A DNA stretch of 64,000 nucleotides from JAEZDC01 sp036676415. GTDB taxonomy: Bacteria > Bacteroidota > Bacteroidia > Chitinophagales > Chitinophagaceae. Of the stretch, positions 8,819 through 17,251 are shown piece by piece. Both the position numbers and the translations under genes were made by a program. Where the stretch lies: positions 186,001 to 250,000 of the forward strand of contig JAKFCX010000060.1 in NCBI GenBank assembly GCA_036676415.1, given 5' to 3'. Below the pieces are notes generated by a model, which worked only from the letters and a program-made list of their open reading frames with translations, ran no database searches and was not told the DNA's origin. Positions within the stretch are counted from its first letter, which is position 1. Each line of letters begins with the position of its first letter.

Positions 8819-9775
8819 ATGAAGGCAATTCTTCCACTCCTTGTTTTTGTATCTGCATGCTCCGGTGTAAAATTTAAAGATGGAGGTCAGGCATATCCTT
8901 CATTGGAACAGCAACGAACCACGCTTGCAAGTAAACCAATCGTAAAACCCACAAGACTATTAGACAGTACACAACTCATCACCGATCTAAAATTTTTAGC
9001 TTCTGATTCTTGTGAGGGACGAAGGCCAGGCACCCAGGGCCATGCTGCTGCAATGCAAAGAGTATTGGTGAGAATGCGAGAAGCCGGAGTGGATAGTTTT
9101 GATAATGCTTTGATCTCTGGATTTACCGGAAAGCTGATCAATGGAACAACCGATGGAAAGAATGTGATCGGGTGGGTAAAAGGAACTCAGCATCCGGATA
9201 GTTTTGTAGTCGTATCTGCACATTATGATCATTTAGGGAAAAGAAGTTCTAATACTTTCTATGGAGCAGATTATAATGCAAGTGGAACGGCTTGCCTGGT
9301 TGCTTTGGCAAAATATTTCAAACAGCATCCACATAAATATTCTATTGTATTTGCAGCTTTGGATAGGGAAGAAGTTGGATTAGAAGGAGCTTATGCATTG
9401 GTGAAGCAATTTGATTCAGCTAGAAGGAATATTGTTTTCAACCTGAATATGGATATGATCGCAAGAAGTGATAAGAACGAAATCTTTGCTTCCGGATTAT
9501 CGCATAATCCACGATACAAATATCTTGTTGATGTAGTACAGGCAAAAACCAATGTAAAACTATTGATGGGACACGATACTGGTAACGACATCAACGATTG
9601 GACAAATCAAAGTGACCATGCAGCATTTCATAAAGCAAAAATTCCATTCTTATATATTGGTGTGGAAGATCATCCTGATTATCATAAACCCTCAGATGCA
9701 TGGAATAAGATCAATTTCAGCAGTTATATCGAGAACTGTAACATGATCGCTATGATGGTGAAGGCAATAAAGTAG
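8819..9775 (+). CDS. M28-like metallopeptidase lipoprotein with altered metal site
   Basis: A 318-residue exported peptidase of family M28 (di-zinc aminopeptidase fold). A lipobox-like VSAC places lipid on Cys14. Family motifs are SAHYDHLG (His135), DREEVGLEGA (catalytic Glu184 and ligand Glu185), NMDMI (Asp212) and DYHKPSD (His289). The usual bridging-ligand motif GADDNASG reads GADYNASG here, so the bridging Asp is replaced by Tyr152 while Asp151 remains beside it. Activity is therefore uncertain. Otherwise the catalytic domain is complete. It is probably a periplasm-facing protein that trims peptides, or a derivative that has lost catalysis. Confidence 0.88.
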   Translation: MKAILPLLVFVSACSGVKFKDGGQAYPSLEQQRTTLASKPIVKPTRLLDSTQLITDLKFLASDSCEGRRPGTQGHAAAMQRVLVRMREAGVDSFDNALISGFTGKLINGTTDGKNVIGWVKGTQHPDSFVVVSAHYDHLGKRSSNTFYGADYNASGTACLVALAKYFKQHPHKYSIVFAALDREEVGLEGAYALVKQFDSARRNIVFNLNMDMIARSDKNEIFASGLSHNPRYKYLVDVVQAKTNVKLLMGHDTGNDINDWTNQSDHAAFHKAKIPFLYIGVEDHPDYHKPSDAWNKINFSSYIENCNMIAMMVKAIK

Positions 9776-9779
9776 ACCC

Positions 9780-10568
9780 TTATTCTTTTATCTGACTGAT
9801 CAGTTTGGCAAAATATGCAGGTGCATATTGTAAACGACTTCCGTACCAGCTAAACATTTCGCCATCTACCAACATGATCTTTGTATTTGGAAGATGCTGT
9901 TGTAGTTCTTCAATATGTTGCTCTTTGAAAGGGTAGGGCTCTGAACTCAGTAATAACAGTTTACAATTGGTAGTTTTTAGTTGGTCGACTGATGTTTCAG
10001 GATAACGATTTAAATGTTCAAAAACATTTGGAAAGCCACAACGTTGCAGCATATCGTTGATGAAAGTATCTCCGCCAATGGTCATGTAAGGATCTTTCCA
10101 GATGAGATAGGCAGTTGATAGTTGAAAGTTAATAGCGGATAGTTTTTGAAAGCCGTTTCTGATGTTGTTGATCAGTTCTTTTGCTTTAGAAACCTTTCCT
10201 GTCATTTCTCCAATAGAACTGATCATTGCAAGTGCATCAGCCAGGTTGTTTACATCACTCACCCAAACAGGAGCAATTTCTCTAAGTGCATCTATCTGTT
10301 CTTTTACATTCTCTTCTTTATTAGCAATGACGAGATCAGGCTGAAGCGATTTTATCTTTTCGATATTGATATTCTTAGTGCCGCCAACTCTTTGTTTATT
10401 GATGAACCAATGATCAGGATGAATGCAGAATTTGGTGAGGCCGATGACTTCTTGATCCAAACCAAGGTCATACAACAATTCTGTTTGTGACGGAACAAGC
10501 GATATGATCCTTTTCGGAGAGGAGGAAAGTTCAATTGTGTTTCCAAGTTGATCTGTGAAAATGTTCAT
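9780..10568 (-). CDS. Helical-backbone metal receptor, BtuF-like
   Basis: A 262-residue class III periplasmic-binding-protein fold: the N-terminal lobe motif PKRIISLVPSQTELLYDLGL, a long backbone helix, and a C-terminal lobe with YPETSVDQL. This is the BtuF/FhuD-like family, which binds cobalamin, haem or siderophore-metal complexes. I chose ATG 10568 because the 24 nt upstream only extend to a TTG, and that extension runs into a palindromic repeat. No signal peptide is visible with either start, which is odd for a periplasmic receptor; many Bacteroidota have such signal-less paralogues. No permease or ATPase genes adjoin it. Confidence 0.82.
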   Translation of the reverse strand: MNIFTDQLGNTIELSSSPKRIISLVPSQTELLYDLGLDQEVIGLTKFCIHPDHWFINKQRVGGTKNINIEKIKSLQPDLVIANKEENVKEQIDALREIAPVWVSDVNNLADALAMISSIGEMTGKVSKAKELINNIRNGFQKLSAINFQLSTAYLIWKDPYMTIGGDTFINDMLQRCGFPNVFEHLNRYPETSVDQLKTTNCKLLLLSSEPYPFKEQHIEELQQHLPNTKIMLVDGEMFSWYGSRLQYAPAYFAKLISQIKE

Positions 10569-10581
10569 CGTAGTATGTAAT

Positions 10582-10614
10582 AACTTTTCCAAAGTTCAAA
10601 ACTTTGGAAAAGTT
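10582..10614. repeat. 33-bp palindromic repeat, copy 1
   Basis: AACTTTTCCAAAG and CTTTGGAAAAGTT form a perfect 13-bp inverted repeat around a 7-base centre. The same element, differing only in the centre, is at 41751-41783. Here it lies between the cystathionine beta-synthase gene and the BtuF-like gene, both minus strand. Confidence 0.85.
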
Positions 10615-10621
10615 ATAATAG

Positions 10622-11977
10622 CTATTTGGCAAGGCTTTGTATCACATCATATTTTGTAACAATGTGATATTCTCCCTTTTCGTCTTTTGCAAGTACAGCA
10701 CCATTCTCTTTATTGATGAGGCTGCCGAGTTTTTCAACAGGCGTATCAAATTCAACAACAGGGAATGCTTTTTCCATTACACTTTCTACTGTAGCATTTT
10801 TAATCTCCGTATCGCCGAAGACTTTAAGGAACAAACCTGTTTCGCTTACTGCACCAATCGGTGTATCATTTTTCATCACAGGTATATGTTCAATATCGTA
10901 TTTCTTCATTAGTTCCACAGCTTCAGAAACACTATGCTGGGGTTCAACTGTTACTAATTTTTTCCCATGACGACCGTTGACAATGTCTTTGAAAGATTTC
11001 ACATCAAGGAAACCTCTTTCCATCATCCACTGATCGTTATAGATCTTAGCTACATAACGGCTTCCATGGTCGTGGAAAATGCAAACCACTACATCATCTT
11101 TTTTCAACTTATCTTTTAACTGCATCAATCCCTGTAAACAACTTCCTGCACTGTAACCACAAAACATTCCTTCTTCTTTGGCCAGTCTTCTTGCCATTAC
11201 AGCACCATCTTTATCGGTCACCTGTTCAAAAAGATCGATCACACTCATATCGTAATTCTCCGGCACGAAATCTTCACCAAATCCTTCAGAGATATAAGGA
11301 TGCACTTCGTTCATATCGATCTCACCGGTGTTAAAATACTTGGTGAGGAGTGAGCCATAAACATCAATTGCCCATATTTGAATGTTGGGATTTTTTTCTT
11401 TGAGGAACATGGCTGTGCCTGTTATCGTTCCACCTGTACCTGCAGTGCAAACAAGATGAGTGATCTTTCCTTCTGTTTGTTCCCATATCTCAGGACCAGT
11501 AGATTCATAGTGAGCCAGCCTGTTTGCCAGGTTATCATATTGATTCATATGATAAGAGTTTGGCGTTTCTTTCGCCAGCCTTTTTGCCACACTGTAATAA
11601 CTTCTTGGATCTTCCGGAAGCACATTCGTTGGACAAACGATCACCTCGGCTCCAACAGCTTTTAATATATCAGCCTTTTCTTTCGATTGTTTATCGGTAG
11701 TAACAAATATGCATTTGTAACCTTTTATGCATGCTGCAAGGGCTAAACCCATACCTGTATTTCCGCTGGTACCTTCTATGATCGTTCCGCCGGGTTTTAA
11801 TTTGCCTTCCTGTTCAGCCACTTCAACCATCTTCAAAGCCATACGGTCTTTAATCGAATTACCGGGATTGAAGTAATCTACTTTTGCAAGAACAGTAGAG
11901 GGAATGTCTTTTGTGATCTTATTTAACTTGATCAGGGGAGTATTGCCAATCGTCTCGAGGATATTATTCAGCCACAT
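10622..11977 (-). CDS. PLP-dependent cystathionine beta-synthase-like enzyme with CBS pair
   Basis: A 451-residue fold-type II PLP enzyme. The PLP lysine is Lys43 in FNPGNSIKDR, the substrate loop is EGTSGNTGMGLA (68-79), and the phosphate-binding glycine loop is TAGTGGTITG. The first about 320 residues form the catalytic domain and residues about 335-451 a pair of CBS domains, the layout of eukaryotic-type cystathionine beta-synthase without its haem-binding N-terminus. It should condense serine (or O-acetylserine) with homocysteine or sulfide in the cytoplasm, with the CBS pair as a likely adenosyl-ligand sensor. Cysteine synthase activity cannot be ruled out. An exact -7 box lies 22 nt upstream. 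Confidence 0.9.
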   Translation of the reverse strand: MWLNNILETIGNTPLIKLNKITKDIPSTVLAKVDYFNPGNSIKDRMALKMVEVAEQEGKLKPGGTIIEGTSGNTGMGLALAACIKGYKCIFVTTDKQSKEKADILKAVGAEVIVCPTNVLPEDPRSYYSVAKRLAKETPNSYHMNQYDNLANRLAHYESTGPEIWEQTEGKITHLVCTAGTGGTITGTAMFLKEKNPNIQIWAIDVYGSLLTKYFNTGEIDMNEVHPYISEGFGEDFVPENYDMSVIDLFEQVTDKDGAVMARRLAKEEGMFCGYSAGSCLQGLMQLKDKLKKDDVVVCIFHDHGSRYVAKIYNDQWMMERGFLDVKSFKDIVNGRHGKKLVTVEPQHSVSEAVELMKKYDIEHIPVMKNDTPIGAVSETGLFLKVFGDTEIKNATVESVMEKAFPVVEFDTPVEKLGSLINKENGAVLAKDEKGEYHIVTKYDVIQSLAK

Positions 11978-11999
11978 AAAAACTAACAGTTGTTTGTGG

Positions 12000-12007
12000 C
12001 AAATATA
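12000..12007 (-). promoter_or_regulatory. -7 promoter box for the cystathionine beta-synthase-like gene
   Basis: The minus strand reads TATATTTG, matching TAnnTTTG, 22 nt before the ATG. Confidence 0.5.
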
Positions 12008-12010
12008 AGT

Positions 12011-12057
12011 AGATGTCTGATGTAAGATGTCTGATGTCAGATCTTTGATGTCAGATG
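12011..12057. repeat. Short degenerate tandem repeat
   Basis: Two exact copies of AGATGTCTGATGT are followed by decayed copies of GATGTCAGAT. This occupies the region just upstream of the promoter box at 12000. Confidence 0.7.
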
Positions 12058-12078
12058 GGGGATTATGAACGATAATTT

Positions 12079-12294
12079 CTACTTGCTTACACCCAAAATC
12101 CTGGAGAAGAAACCAATTCTCTGTGGATTAGCAATATATCTTTTCAGGAAATCTACCTGGGGTGCTGGTCTCCATTCAGGAAGTCCTTCATACCAGATAT
12201 TGTCTGAAGATTGCAGCCCACGGTTTTGCAGCTGCTCAACATCGTATGGACCTGTGATTACACTGTCCTTTTTGCGGATGTAGATCTTTTCCAT
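12079..12294 (-). CDS. GYF_2 (DUF4339) domain protein, 71 aa
   Basis: A 71-residue protein that is almost entirely one GYF_2 domain: MEKIYIRKKDSVITGPYDVE, then LQNRGLQSSDNIWYEGLPEWRPA. The GP-Y and W-x6-W pattern is the family hallmark; the domain is thought to bind proline-rich peptides. The last 20 residues (YIANPQRIGFFSRILGVSK) are basic and could touch membrane or nucleic acid. Most family members carry the domain fused to membrane segments, so this stand-alone form is small. It is transcribed leftwards toward the cystathionine beta-synthase gene, after the S41 protease gene. Confidence 0.85.
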   Translation of the reverse strand: MEKIYIRKKDSVITGPYDVEQLQNRGLQSSDNIWYEGLPEWRPAPQVDFLKRYIANPQRIGFFSRILGVSK

Positions 12295-12389
12295 CGTCGT
12301 TAGTTTTTGGTTTGAATATTTGGATTCGTAGGGACGGTAGGGATCTTCAATTACTTCATTTCCAGGCTAAAGGGTTGCTAATGTAATCT

Positions 12390-13973
12390 TTATTTTAAAA
12401 CTTCCAAAGCTTTTTGCACTATTTTATCCGTTTGATTATAAACCTCGTAAAAGCCTTCGTATCTCCACATCTGCCTCGCCATCAGTGTTTCCATTCTTTC
12501 CAGTGTCTCTGCTTTGTCTTTTGCAGGCACTTTGGCAAGATCAATACTGTCTTTTGCTGCAAAGGTTTTTAATTGGTTCCATTCATTTTCTCCAAAGCTA
12601 TATTGACTAGAAAAACTAACAGGGTCTTTGAACTTACTGAACGTGGTCATATTACTAACGTAGAAACGGTAGATAAAATTTTGTAAGGTGCCTTTTGTAT
12701 ATAAAGAACTAATAGTCTTGTCCATTTTTCCTGAATCTGCACCTACAAAAATATCCGGTGTAATACCTCCACCACCGTATACCGTTCTGCCGGATGGAGT
12801 TTTGTAGGGCTTTCCAACAGGAGCTGTGGTATCTCCATGTATCAATTCTCCGTTACTGTATCGGTTGTATACTTCTTCCTGGTATTTATCTTTTCCAAGG
12901 GTATATGGCTTTTGAATATTCCTTCCCAATGGTGTGAAATATCTTGCCACTGTCAATCTTAACGCAGCACCATCACTTAATTGATATTGTTCCTGCACCA
13001 AACCTTTACCAAATGACCTTCGGCCAATGATCGTAGCCCTGTCCCAATCCTGCAAAGCCCCGGCTAATACTTCACTTGCTGAAGCTGATGATTCATCAAT
13101 TAGTATCACCAGTTTCCCCGTTTCAAAGAGCCCATCTCTCCTGGAATTATGTTCGGTTTTTTTGATGTGTGATCCCTGGGTATAAACGATCAGTTTATCT
13201 CCATCAAGAAACTCATCAGCCATTTGCACCGCTTCATTTAGAAAGCCTCCACCATTTCCTCTCAGGTCGAGGATCAGTTTTTCCATTCCCTTTTTCTGCA
13301 AGTTTTCCATTGAAAACATAAACTCTTCATAGGTTGTCTCCGAGAATTTACTCAGGTGGATAAAACCTGTTTTAGGAGCGATCATATAAGATGCATCAAC
13401 AGAAGGTAAAGGGATGATGCCCCTTTTAATGGTGATCTTTTGTGGCTTTTTATTCCTGATGATTGTCACCTGCACTTTACTGTCTTCTGGTCCACGAAGT
13501 GCTTTCCTGATCTGGTCGGCTTCTTTTTTAACCAGGTTAATGGAATCATCCACCATTACAATCATATCACCAATCTTCAATCCTGCTTTATCTGAAGGGC
13601 CATCTTTAATCACATTGATGACATTCACCGTATCATTAAAAACCTGGAACTCTACACCAATTCCCTGGAAATTTCCCTGCAGATCTTCATTGGCAAACTT
13701 TAGATCTTCCGCTGGAATGTATACTGAATGCGGATCGAGCTTCGCAAGTATTTCTTCAATAACGGTATTGGTTAAGCTGTCTGTAGTAATATCATCAACG
13801 TATCTTGATTGAACCAGATCCAGTATCTCCTGTACAGAGTTTTTCTTATTGAGCTTTAGAAATCCTGAGATACTACTTGTTTTCTCCCTCAGCTTAAATC
13901 CGATCACCATTCCTATCACCATCACTAAGGCAAAAAGCACCGGTAACCACACCTGCAATTTTTTACTTCCCAT
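12390..13973 (-). CDS. S41 family C-terminal processing peptidase
   Basis: A 527-residue membrane-anchored protease. A single N-terminal membrane helix (about residues 8-26) precedes a helical domain, a PDZ domain (about 96-185) and the S41 catalytic core. The Ser-Lys dyad is Ser298 in ESSASASE and Lys323 in SFGKG, 25 residues apart as in CtpA/CtpB. A C-terminal extension follows from about residue 430. Such enzymes cut periplasmic or envelope proteins near their C-termini, with the PDZ domain recognising the tail. It is a single-gene unit as far as can be seen. Confidence 0.93.
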   Translation of the reverse strand: MGSKKLQVWLPVLFALVMVIGMVIGFKLREKTSSISGFLKLNKKNSVQEILDLVQSRYVDDITTDSLTNTVIEEILAKLDPHSVYIPAEDLKFANEDLQGNFQGIGVEFQVFNDTVNVINVIKDGPSDKAGLKIGDMIVMVDDSINLVKKEADQIRKALRGPEDSKVQVTIIRNKKPQKITIKRGIIPLPSVDASYMIAPKTGFIHLSKFSETTYEEFMFSMENLQKKGMEKLILDLRGNGGGFLNEAVQMADEFLDGDKLIVYTQGSHIKKTEHNSRRDGLFETGKLVILIDESSASASEVLAGALQDWDRATIIGRRSFGKGLVQEQYQLSDGAALRLTVARYFTPLGRNIQKPYTLGKDKYQEEVYNRYSNGELIHGDTTAPVGKPYKTPSGRTVYGGGGITPDIFVGADSGKMDKTISSLYTKGTLQNFIYRFYVSNMTTFSKFKDPVSFSSQYSFGENEWNQLKTFAAKDSIDLAKVPAKDKAETLERMETLMARQMWRYEGFYEVYNQTDKIVQKALEVLK

Positions 13974-14104
13974 AAATATCGCTTCTTTGTATCTTGAAGC
14001 ACGAAAATAAGTGTAAGCTTTGATGTTTTAGGTCTGAAGTTGTATAAGTGGACATAACAACGATGATCTCAAAGTAAAAAGCCTCCAATTTTTTAAAATC
14101 TCTT

Positions 14105-14944
14105 ATGGCTGTAAAACTGATAGCTGACAGTGGTGCCACCAAGTGTGAGTGGTGCCTTTTAATAGATAATAAACGGAAGAAGATCGTTACGCAAGGCATA
14201 AGTCCGTATTTTCTTGATGCCGACATGGTGATTGCATTATTGCAAAAAGAACTGCTTCCAAAGTTGAAGAATGTACAGGTTGATGAATTATACTACTATG
14301 GAACGGGTCTCAGTAATCCCAACAATGTAAAAATGATAAAGGGAGCTTTGAAAAAAGTTTTTCCCGGAACATATATTGAAGCAACCCACGACCTGATGGC
14401 TGCAGCCAGGGCATTGTGTAAAAATTCCAAAGGTATTGCCTGTATCCTTGGCACGGGATCGAACAGTTGTTATTATGATGGAAAGAAGATCGTAAAGAAT
14501 AGTCCGGGCCTTGGCTATGTATTGGGTGATGAGGGTAGTGGTGCTTATCTCGGAAAAAAAGTGATTCAATATTATCTGTACAATACTTTCGACGAAGACC
14601 TGAGGTCAAGATTCGATGCAAAGTTTGTTACCACACCAATCGAAATACTGGAGAATGTCTACAAAAAGCCTTTGGCCAACCGTTACCTGGCTTCTTTTGC
14701 CATTTTCCTTGCAGAGAACAGGGGACATTACATGGTAGAGAACATTATTGAAGACGGCTTGAACGATTTTATCATCAATCATCTTTATAAATACCGGGAA
14801 TCCTGGATCATGCCTTTGAACTTTGCCGGCAGTATTGCATTTGGTTTCAGAGATGTTTTAAAAGAACTTTGCAACAGTTACGAACTGGAAATGGGTGTGG
14901 TGCTCAAAAATCCTATGGAAGGCCTGGTGCAATATCACAGCTAG
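14105..14944 (+). CDS. BadF/BadG-type sugar kinase (GlcNAc/MurNAc kinase candidate)
   Basis: A 279-residue ASKHA-fold kinase of the BadF/BadG/BcrA/BcrD family. The phosphate-1 loop is at the N-terminus (LIADSGATKCEW), the phosphate-2/adenosine regions include ILGTGSNSCYYDG and GYVLGDEGSGAYLGKK. Members such as MurK of Clostridium phosphorylate N-acetylglucosamine and N-acetylmuramic acid. The gene sits 41 nt upstream of murQ on the same strand, which makes an amino-sugar kinase feeding MurQ the best reading. It is cytoplasmic, and substrate preference is inferred from context only. Confidence 0.88.
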   Translation: MAVKLIADSGATKCEWCLLIDNKRKKIVTQGISPYFLDADMVIALLQKELLPKLKNVQVDELYYYGTGLSNPNNVKMIKGALKKVFPGTYIEATHDLMAAARALCKNSKGIACILGTGSNSCYYDGKKIVKNSPGLGYVLGDEGSGAYLGKKVIQYYLYNTFDEDLRSRFDAKFVTTPIEILENVYKKPLANRYLASFAIFLAENRGHYMVENIIEDGLNDFIINHLYKYRESWIMPLNFAGSIAFGFRDVLKELCNSYELEMGVVLKNPMEGLVQYHS

Positions 14945-14985
14945 ACATATGAAAAGGAGGCCCACAACCCTATAATAACCTAAAC

Positions 14986-15807
14986 ATGCAGGAATTTAAA
15001 AAAGTTACAGAACAAACATCTAACTACAGGCATCTGGAAAAAATGTCAGTGTTAGAACTCCTCACAAATATTAATAAAGAAGACCAGACTGTGCCTGTAG
15101 CTGTAGCTAAGGCCATACCTCAAATTGAAAAACTGGCTTCCTCTATTTCCGATAAAATGTTGGCTGGTGGAAGACTGTTTTACATTGGTGCAGGAACCAG
15201 TGGAAGACTGGGAATCGTTGATGCCAGTGAATGTCCACCAACTTACGGAGTACCTCATGGGTTGGTGATTGGTATAATTGCAGGAGGAGAAAAAGCCATT
15301 TTGGAAGCCGTGGAGTTCGCAGAAGATGATTGGAATCAGGGTTGGCTGGACCTGGAAAAGCATTTTGTAAGCGATAAAGATGTGGTGGTAGGTATTGCAG
15401 CAAGTGGAACAACTCCTTATGTGATAGGAGCATTGGAAAAATGCCGGGAACACGGCATTATAACCGGAAGCATAAGCTGTAATCCGAATTCTCCCGTATC
15501 TGCAGCAGCCGATCTGCCAATAGAAGTGGTGGTCGGACCTGAATTTGTTACCGGAAGCACCAGGATGAAAAGCGGTACAGCCCAGAAACTGGTACTGAAC
15601 ATGATCTCCACCGCTGTAATGATACAGCTGGGAAGGGTGGAAGATAATAAGATGGTGAATATGCAGCTGACAAATGAAAAACTGGTTGACAGGGGAGTAA
15701 AAATGCTGATGGAACAATTGCCACTTAACGATTATGAGGAAGCAAAACAACTATTGTTGAAAACCGGTAGTGTAAAAAAAGCTTTGGATTCGGTTGTGAA
15801 AAACTAA
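14986..15807 (+). CDS. murQ: N-acetylmuramic acid 6-phosphate etherase
   Basis: A 273-residue SIS-domain etherase, the usual length for MurQ (slightly short at the C-terminus). The N-terminus (MQEFKKVTEQTSNYRHLEKM) and the core IGAGTSGRLGIVDASECPPT are diagnostic, and Glu in the ASECPPT loop is the catalytic region. A second signature is GPEFVTGSTRMKSGTAQK. It removes the lactyl ether from MurNAc-6-phosphate to give GlcNAc-6-phosphate plus D-lactate, the committed step of cell-wall sugar recycling. It follows the sugar kinase in a two-gene operon. Confidence 0.95.
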   Translation: MQEFKKVTEQTSNYRHLEKMSVLELLTNINKEDQTVPVAVAKAIPQIEKLASSISDKMLAGGRLFYIGAGTSGRLGIVDASECPPTYGVPHGLVIGIIAGGEKAILEAVEFAEDDWNQGWLDLEKHFVSDKDVVVGIAASGTTPYVIGALEKCREHGIITGSISCNPNSPVSAAADLPIEVVVGPEFVTGSTRMKSGTAQKLVLNMISTAVMIQLGRVEDNKMVNMQLTNEKLVDRGVKMLMEQLPLNDYEEAKQLLLKTGSVKKALDSVVKN

Positions 15808-15908
15808 TTCTTTTGCATCTCTTATTTTTTATATAATTTACGCTTAGAATTCACCTGCCATATTTGTGGCCATTCCGCTGAACAGATTAATTAACTAAAA
15901 CGTACAAC

Positions 15909-17108
15909 ATGAAGAAGGTATTTCTACTCTCTCTGGTTTCTTTTTCTTTATTCAACGCAAATGCACAAAGTAAAAAGGCTTTTGCCATTACAGGTGATGT
16001 AAAAGGCAGTTACAACTGGATCTCAGTAAAAGAAGTGGATCTTAATACAGGTGAAGTGGTGAGAACAGTATTTGATCCTGCTGTAAATACACAATACAAT
16101 CTCAAAACTGTTAACGGGCAGGCTTTGGCAGCAAGAGGTTATACCGATGCTCCAACTTATTCAGGTGTGGCAGCTGCAGCTTATGATGAAAAGAACAACA
16201 GGCTTTATTTCACTAATATGAGAGGTTCTGAACTTCGTTATTTCGATCTGAAGACCAACGAGGTTACCGTTGTGGTAAACCCTGATGCAGCCTTCAATAC
16301 CGGGGCAAAGAATGATGAGGCCAATGTGATCACAAGAATGGTGATCGCTGCTGATGGTTTTGGTTATGCTTTAACCAACGATGCTAAAAACCTGATCCGT
16401 TTTTCTACAGAAGGAAAAGCTACAGTAACCAATCTTGGTGCTGTAAGAGACGATAGCAAGAATGGCAACATTTCCATCCATAATCTTTGTACAAGCTGGG
16501 GTGGAGATATGATTGCAGATGCTTATGGAAATCTATATGTTTTCAGCATGCGTGGCCATATTTTCAAGATCAATCCAAATACAAAAGTGGCTGATCATTT
16601 GGGAACAGTTACTGGTCTTCCTGCTAATTTCACCATCAACGGTGCTGCGGTTGATGCCGACGGACATGTAGTGGTGAGCAGCTCTGCTTTAACTGACAAT
16701 TATTTCAAGATCAACCTCGGAACAATGAATGCAGTGGCTATTCAGAAATCCGGCGATAATGTTTGGAATGCATCAGACCTTGCCAGCGGAAATATTGCAT
16801 ACAGGGGTGGTTTAAACACTACAACAGTAGTTGCAGAAGTGAAAGGAAATGAAGTGATCAGCATTTATCCTAACCCTGTGGTAAATAGTTTTGTAAATGT
16901 TTCTTTTAAAAAAGTAACACCAGGCAAATACACAATAGAATTAACTGATGCCAGCGGTAGAAAAGTGATCAACCAGGTAGCTGAGATCAAAGGCTTCCAG
17001 AATCAAAGAGTTAACCTGCCACGTTCCACTTCTGCTGGAATGTATATGGTAAGAGTGATAAATGCAGACGGTAAATCTGTCTTCAACGATAAAATTGTGG
17101 TTCAGTAA
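15909..17108 (+). CDS. Secreted protein with T9SS type A sorting domain
   Basis: A 399-residue secreted protein. A signal peptide (MKKVFLLSLVSFSLFNANAQ) leads into a region with repeated blades (YDEKNNRLYFTN, DAYGNLYVFSMRGHIFKIN), which resembles a beta-propeller. The C-terminal 80 residues form a type A type-IX-secretion sorting domain, beginning ISIYPNPVVN and ending with a strand rich in Val and basic residues (DKIVVQ). It should cross the outer membrane through the T9SS and be released or anchored after removal of that domain. The ligand is unknown. A strong hairpin terminator follows. Confidence 0.9.
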   Translation: MKKVFLLSLVSFSLFNANAQSKKAFAITGDVKGSYNWISVKEVDLNTGEVVRTVFDPAVNTQYNLKTVNGQALAARGYTDAPTYSGVAAAAYDEKNNRLYFTNMRGSELRYFDLKTNEVTVVVNPDAAFNTGAKNDEANVITRMVIAADGFGYALTNDAKNLIRFSTEGKATVTNLGAVRDDSKNGNISIHNLCTSWGGDMIADAYGNLYVFSMRGHIFKINPNTKVADHLGTVTGLPANFTINGAAVDADGHVVVSSSALTDNYFKINLGTMNAVAIQKSGDNVWNASDLASGNIAYRGGLNTTTVVAEVKGNEVISIYPNPVVNSFVNVSFKKVTPGKYTIELTDASGRKVINQVAEIKGFQNQRVNLPRSTSAGMYMVRVINADGKSVFNDKIVVQ

Positions 17109-17134
17109 GTAAATTATTCTACCAAGAATGAAAG

Positions 17135-17158
17135 ATCCCGCTATGTTTATGGCGGGAT
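17135..17158 (+). terminator. Intrinsic terminator after the T9SS cargo gene
   Basis: ATCCCGC and GCGGGAT pair around a 10-base loop, followed by TTTTATTT. Confidence 0.85.
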
Positions 17159-17213
17159 TTTTATTTGGTTCCCTGGAAAAAGTTATAGCGGCTGCCTTGT
17201 CATTTATCTTTTC

Positions 17214-17221
17214 TAAATTTG
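17214..17221 (+). promoter_or_regulatory. -7 promoter box for the hydroxyphenylpyruvate dioxygenase gene
   Basis: TAAATTTG matches TAnnTTTG and lies 30 nt before the ATG at 17252. Confidence 0.5.
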
Positions 17222-17251
17222 CACATTCTATTATTATAAAACATTCGATAT

